Positions 61,764-64,000 of a DNA stretch of 64,000 bases are shown piece after piece. The stretch is taken from contig NC_135570.1 in NCBI RefSeq assembly GCF_964340395.1, forward strand, positions 5,448,822 through 5,512,821, read 5' to 3'. The DNA is from Glandiceps talaboti. Taxonomy: Eukaryota > Hemichordata > Enteropneusta > Spengelidae. Both the position numbers and the translations under genes were made by a program. Every line of letters begins with the position of its first letter. Positions within the stretch are counted from its first letter, which is position 1. The notes beneath the pieces were generated by a model. The model searched no databases, was not told where the DNA came from, and saw only the letters and a program-made list of their open reading frames with translations.

Positions 61764-61783
61764 ATGGATACAGGGAGAGGGAT

Positions 61784-63882
61784 CAATCAATCAATCAATC
61801 AATCAAACAATTTATATAGCGCCTGAATCCATTACTCAGAATGTTCAAAGGCACTTTACAGGACACTAAAAAGAGTTCTTATCAAAATGCTCTCATAAAA
61901 AGATGAGTCTTAATGTCTTTCCTGAACTTGTCCAGGGTTGGTGATTGACGCAGAGCAACCGGAAGACTGTTCCATAATTGCGGGGCAGCGCGTGAAAAAG
62001 CACGTTCACCATAGGATTTAAGTTTGCAGGGTGGGATGTGTAATAGACCTTTGTTGTTGGAGCGAAGTACACGTGGAGCATGCTTATAATTGATCAGATC
62101 CGATATGTAACTAGGTGCAGCATTGTTGAGAGCTTTGTAGGTCATCAAGAGTATTTTGTAATGTATTCTGTAGTAGACTGGTAGCCAATGTAGATCCTTG
62201 AGAACTGGGGAGATATGGTCTGATTTCTTGCGGCGTGAAACAATTCTGGCCGCTGTATTTTGAGCATGTTGTAGATGAGTAATGTCTTTAGATGCTAAAC
62301 CATATAAGAGTCCATTACAGTAATCCAGTTTGCATGAGACAAGAGCATGGACTAGATTTTCACATGCTTCACTTGTCAGATAGCGACGAATGCGACCAAT
62401 TTTTCGAAGATTGTAATAGATCGAATTGCATGTTATGGTAATGTGCTTCCTAAGAGTGTGTTTATCATCGAAGGTTACACCAATATTGCGTGCATAGTTA
62501 ACCAAGTCAACAGAACATGATCCAATGTTTATACTGTCAATGGGACGGGGTATGCGCATAAACTGAGACCTAATGAGTAGTACCTCAGTTTTACCATCAT
62601 TTAGTTGAAGTTTGTTTTGTGTCATCCATGATTTTATGTCCAGTACTGCAGTCTCCATCTTGGCAACAGTGGTGGATGTGTCAGCCAAAGCAAAGCCTTC
62701 ATATAGTTGATTGTCATCAGCATATTGTATAAAATTCAAATCATGATGTCTTAATAGGGTGGCAAGTGGAGAAATGTAGATGCAAAATAGCAGTGGGCCT
62801 AGCACAGAGCCCTGGGGTACGCCATATTGTAGATGTTGTGCTTTGGAGGTGTTGCCTGATATCAATACTGATTGATGTCGGTTCTGTAGGTATGATTTAA
62901 ACCATTGCAGTGGGATGCCGGTAATGCCGAGGTTTGATAATCTTGAAATGAGTATGTTGTGGTCTATTGTATCGAAAGCAGCTGACAAATCTAGAAGAAC
63001 AAGTAGTACACATTGTCCTCTGTCAAGTGCTATACAGATGTCGTTGTTTACTTTGATGAGTGCTGTCTCTGTGCTGTGGTGTTTCCTGTAGGCAGATTGT
63101 AGTGGCTCTAGTAATGAATTAGCTGTAAGGTATGTAGTTAGTTGGGCTGCAACAATTTTCTCCATTATTTTAGAAAGGAATGGTAGATTGGAGACAGGTC
63201 TGTAGTTTTTGAATACATTGGTATCAAGTGAGGATTTCTTGAGAATTGGTTTAATGACGGCTGACTTGAGTGATTCTGGAACATTACCATGAGTAAGAGA
63301 TGAGTTAATGATGAAAGACAGAATGGTCCACAAGTGTTCTTGGCACTGTTTCAGAAGCGATGTGGGGATAGGATCGAGGGAACAGGTTTTAGACGGCGTG
63401 CTGTTAATAATTTTGCTGATATCATCTGCATTCACTGGGTTGAAGACAGACAGAGAAGACGAAGTATCGGTTTCCAGGGAGTCAAATGCAGGTGTTGGTT
63501 GTGAATTATCAAAGTTAAGGCGGATATTTCTTATTTTGTCAATAAAATATTGACTGAATTTCTCAGTGATATCGTTGACTGAAGTGTGATCTGGTAGGTC
63601 ATCTTTTTGAGAGTTACTGGACAGAGTGGAAAATATCTGAAATAGAGTCTTCTGGTTGTTTGAGTTTTCAAGTATCAGTTTGTTGTAGTATGTCTGCTTT
63701 GCTTTCTGTAGGAGTTGACGTACATCTTTGCCTTTCTCAAGGAAAATTTGTTTGTGAACTTCTAGTTTTGTGTTGCGCCATCGACGCTCAGCTGATCTTC
63801 GTCTCTTTTTTGCTTCATCAATCTCAGGTGTATACCATTTAGTATTAGGCCTTACTGTAATTGTACATTGAGGGACAGACAG
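61784..63882 (-). mobile_element. 5'-truncated CR1/L2-like LINE with tetranucleotide tail
   Basis: The element ends on the minus strand in a (GATT)n tail (61784-61808 on the plus strand: atca repeats). The tail is preceded by tatatagcgcctgaatcc and aggcactttacagg, tail motifs usual in this LINE group. The coding part is described separately. The 5' endonuclease domain is absent, as in most 5'-truncated LINE insertions. The exact 5' border lies close to 63882. Confidence 0.87.
61882..63882 (-). CDS. LINE reverse transcriptase ORF (5'-truncated, RT intact)
   Basis: An uninterrupted 666-codon frame from the TAA at 63883-63885 to the stop at 61882. Counting from codon 1 at 63882, a linker of about 150 residues (KWYTPEIDEAKKRRRSAERR) leads to the RT. 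Blocks: PIPTSLLKQC, VIKPILKKSSLD, NYRPVSNLPFLSKIMEKIV, SAYRKHHSTETAL, LLDLSAAFDTIDH with the first catalytic Asp, GVPQGSVLGPLLF, and the active site QYADDNQLY at about 386-394. The C-terminal part has KDLHWLPVYYRIHYKILLMT and APQLWNSLPVALR, typical of the CR1/L2 group. No endonuclease domain and no ORF1, so it is not autonomous. No frameshift in 2 kb suggests a young insertion. There is no ATG near the 5' end. Confidence 0.92.
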   Translation of the reverse strand: MSVPQCTITVRPNTKWYTPEIDEAKKRRRSAERRWRNTKLEVHKQIFLEKGKDVRQLLQKAKQTYYNKLILENSNNQKTLFQIFSTLSSNSQKDDLPDHTSVNDITEKFSQYFIDKIRNIRLNFDNSQPTPAFDSLETDTSSSLSVFNPVNADDISKIINSTPSKTCSLDPIPTSLLKQCQEHLWTILSFIINSSLTHGNVPESLKSAVIKPILKKSSLDTNVFKNYRPVSNLPFLSKIMEKIVAAQLTTYLTANSLLEPLQSAYRKHHSTETALIKVNNDICIALDRGQCVLLVLLDLSAAFDTIDHNILISRLSNLGITGIPLQWFKSYLQNRHQSVLISGNTSKAQHLQYGVPQGSVLGPLLFCIYISPLATLLRHHDLNFIQYADDNQLYEGFALADTSTTVAKMETAVLDIKSWMTQNKLQLNDGKTEVLLIRSQFMRIPRPIDSINIGSCSVDLVNYARNIGVTFDDKHTLRKHITITCNSIYYNLRKIGRIRRYLTSEACENLVHALVSCKLDYCNGLLYGLASKDITHLQHAQNTAARIVSRRKKSDHISPVLKDLHWLPVYYRIHYKILLMTYKALNNAAPSYISDLINYKHAPRVLRSNNKGLLHIPPCKLKSYGERAFSRAAPQLWNSLPVALRQSPTLDKFRKDIKTHLFMRAF

Positions 63883-64000
63883 TTAGTATCCATTAGGCCT
63901 AATAAAAAAGTTACTTACTTCCGGTTACTCGACCCCACCTAGTTTTTCACGCCGACCCTAAACTTTTGTTTACGTATTTGAGAAAAAAATAGTAAAATCG

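Overview
The window is from a metazoan nuclear genome. Genes are split by GT-AG introns of 0.2 to 16 kb, the sequence is AT-rich, and microsatellites, foldback elements and LINE remnants are abundant. Gene content (a three-SH3 sorbin-family protein and a PDZ-bearing synaptopodin-2-like protein) together with a CR1/L2-like LINE suggests an invertebrate deuterostome or a similar bilaterian. The species cannot be fixed from the sequence alone.

Layout. (1) From 1 to about 10.7 kb, plus strand: the 3' part of a SORBS (ponsin/CAP/vinexin) gene. Nine coding exons join in frame, give three SH3 domains and end at 10713. A probable 3' UTR follows, out to about 11.4-13.2 kb. (2) From 13 to 19.5 kb: no supported gene, but two long foldback elements, three perfect CRE palindromes within 225 bp, and pentanucleotide repeats. 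(3) From 19.5 to 21.0 kb, minus strand: a 464-codon single-exon ORF with synaptopodin motifs. It is probably a short product with its own non-coding upstream exon. (4) From 21 to 35.5 kb: repeats, a MITE family, and a displaced frameshifted copy of the last SORBS SH3 exon, flanked by the same MITE-like sequences that flank the original. (5) From 35.5 to 59.75 kb, minus strand: a synaptopodin-2-like gene. Seven coding exons join into an 872-residue ORF: a PDZ domain in two exons, a short linker, a tandemly duplicated Ser/Thr-rich exon pair, a Pro-rich exon and a large terminal exon. (6) From 61.6 to 63.9 kb: a 121-bp palindromic MITE with 8-bp target duplications, next to a 5'-truncated CR1/L2-like LINE with an intact reverse-transcriptase frame. 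The LINE is on the minus strand.

Both genes belong to families that act in actin and Z-disc/adhesion scaffolding: SORBS as an SH3 adaptor, synaptopodin-2 as an actin-bundling PDZ protein. They are convergent neighbours here. In human, SORBS2 and SYNPO2 share chromosome 4, and SORBS1 and SYNPO2L share chromosome 10, so the window may preserve the linkage that existed before vertebrate genome duplication. I found no complete novel system. The most unusual structure is the MITE-flanked SH3 exon and its transposed copy.
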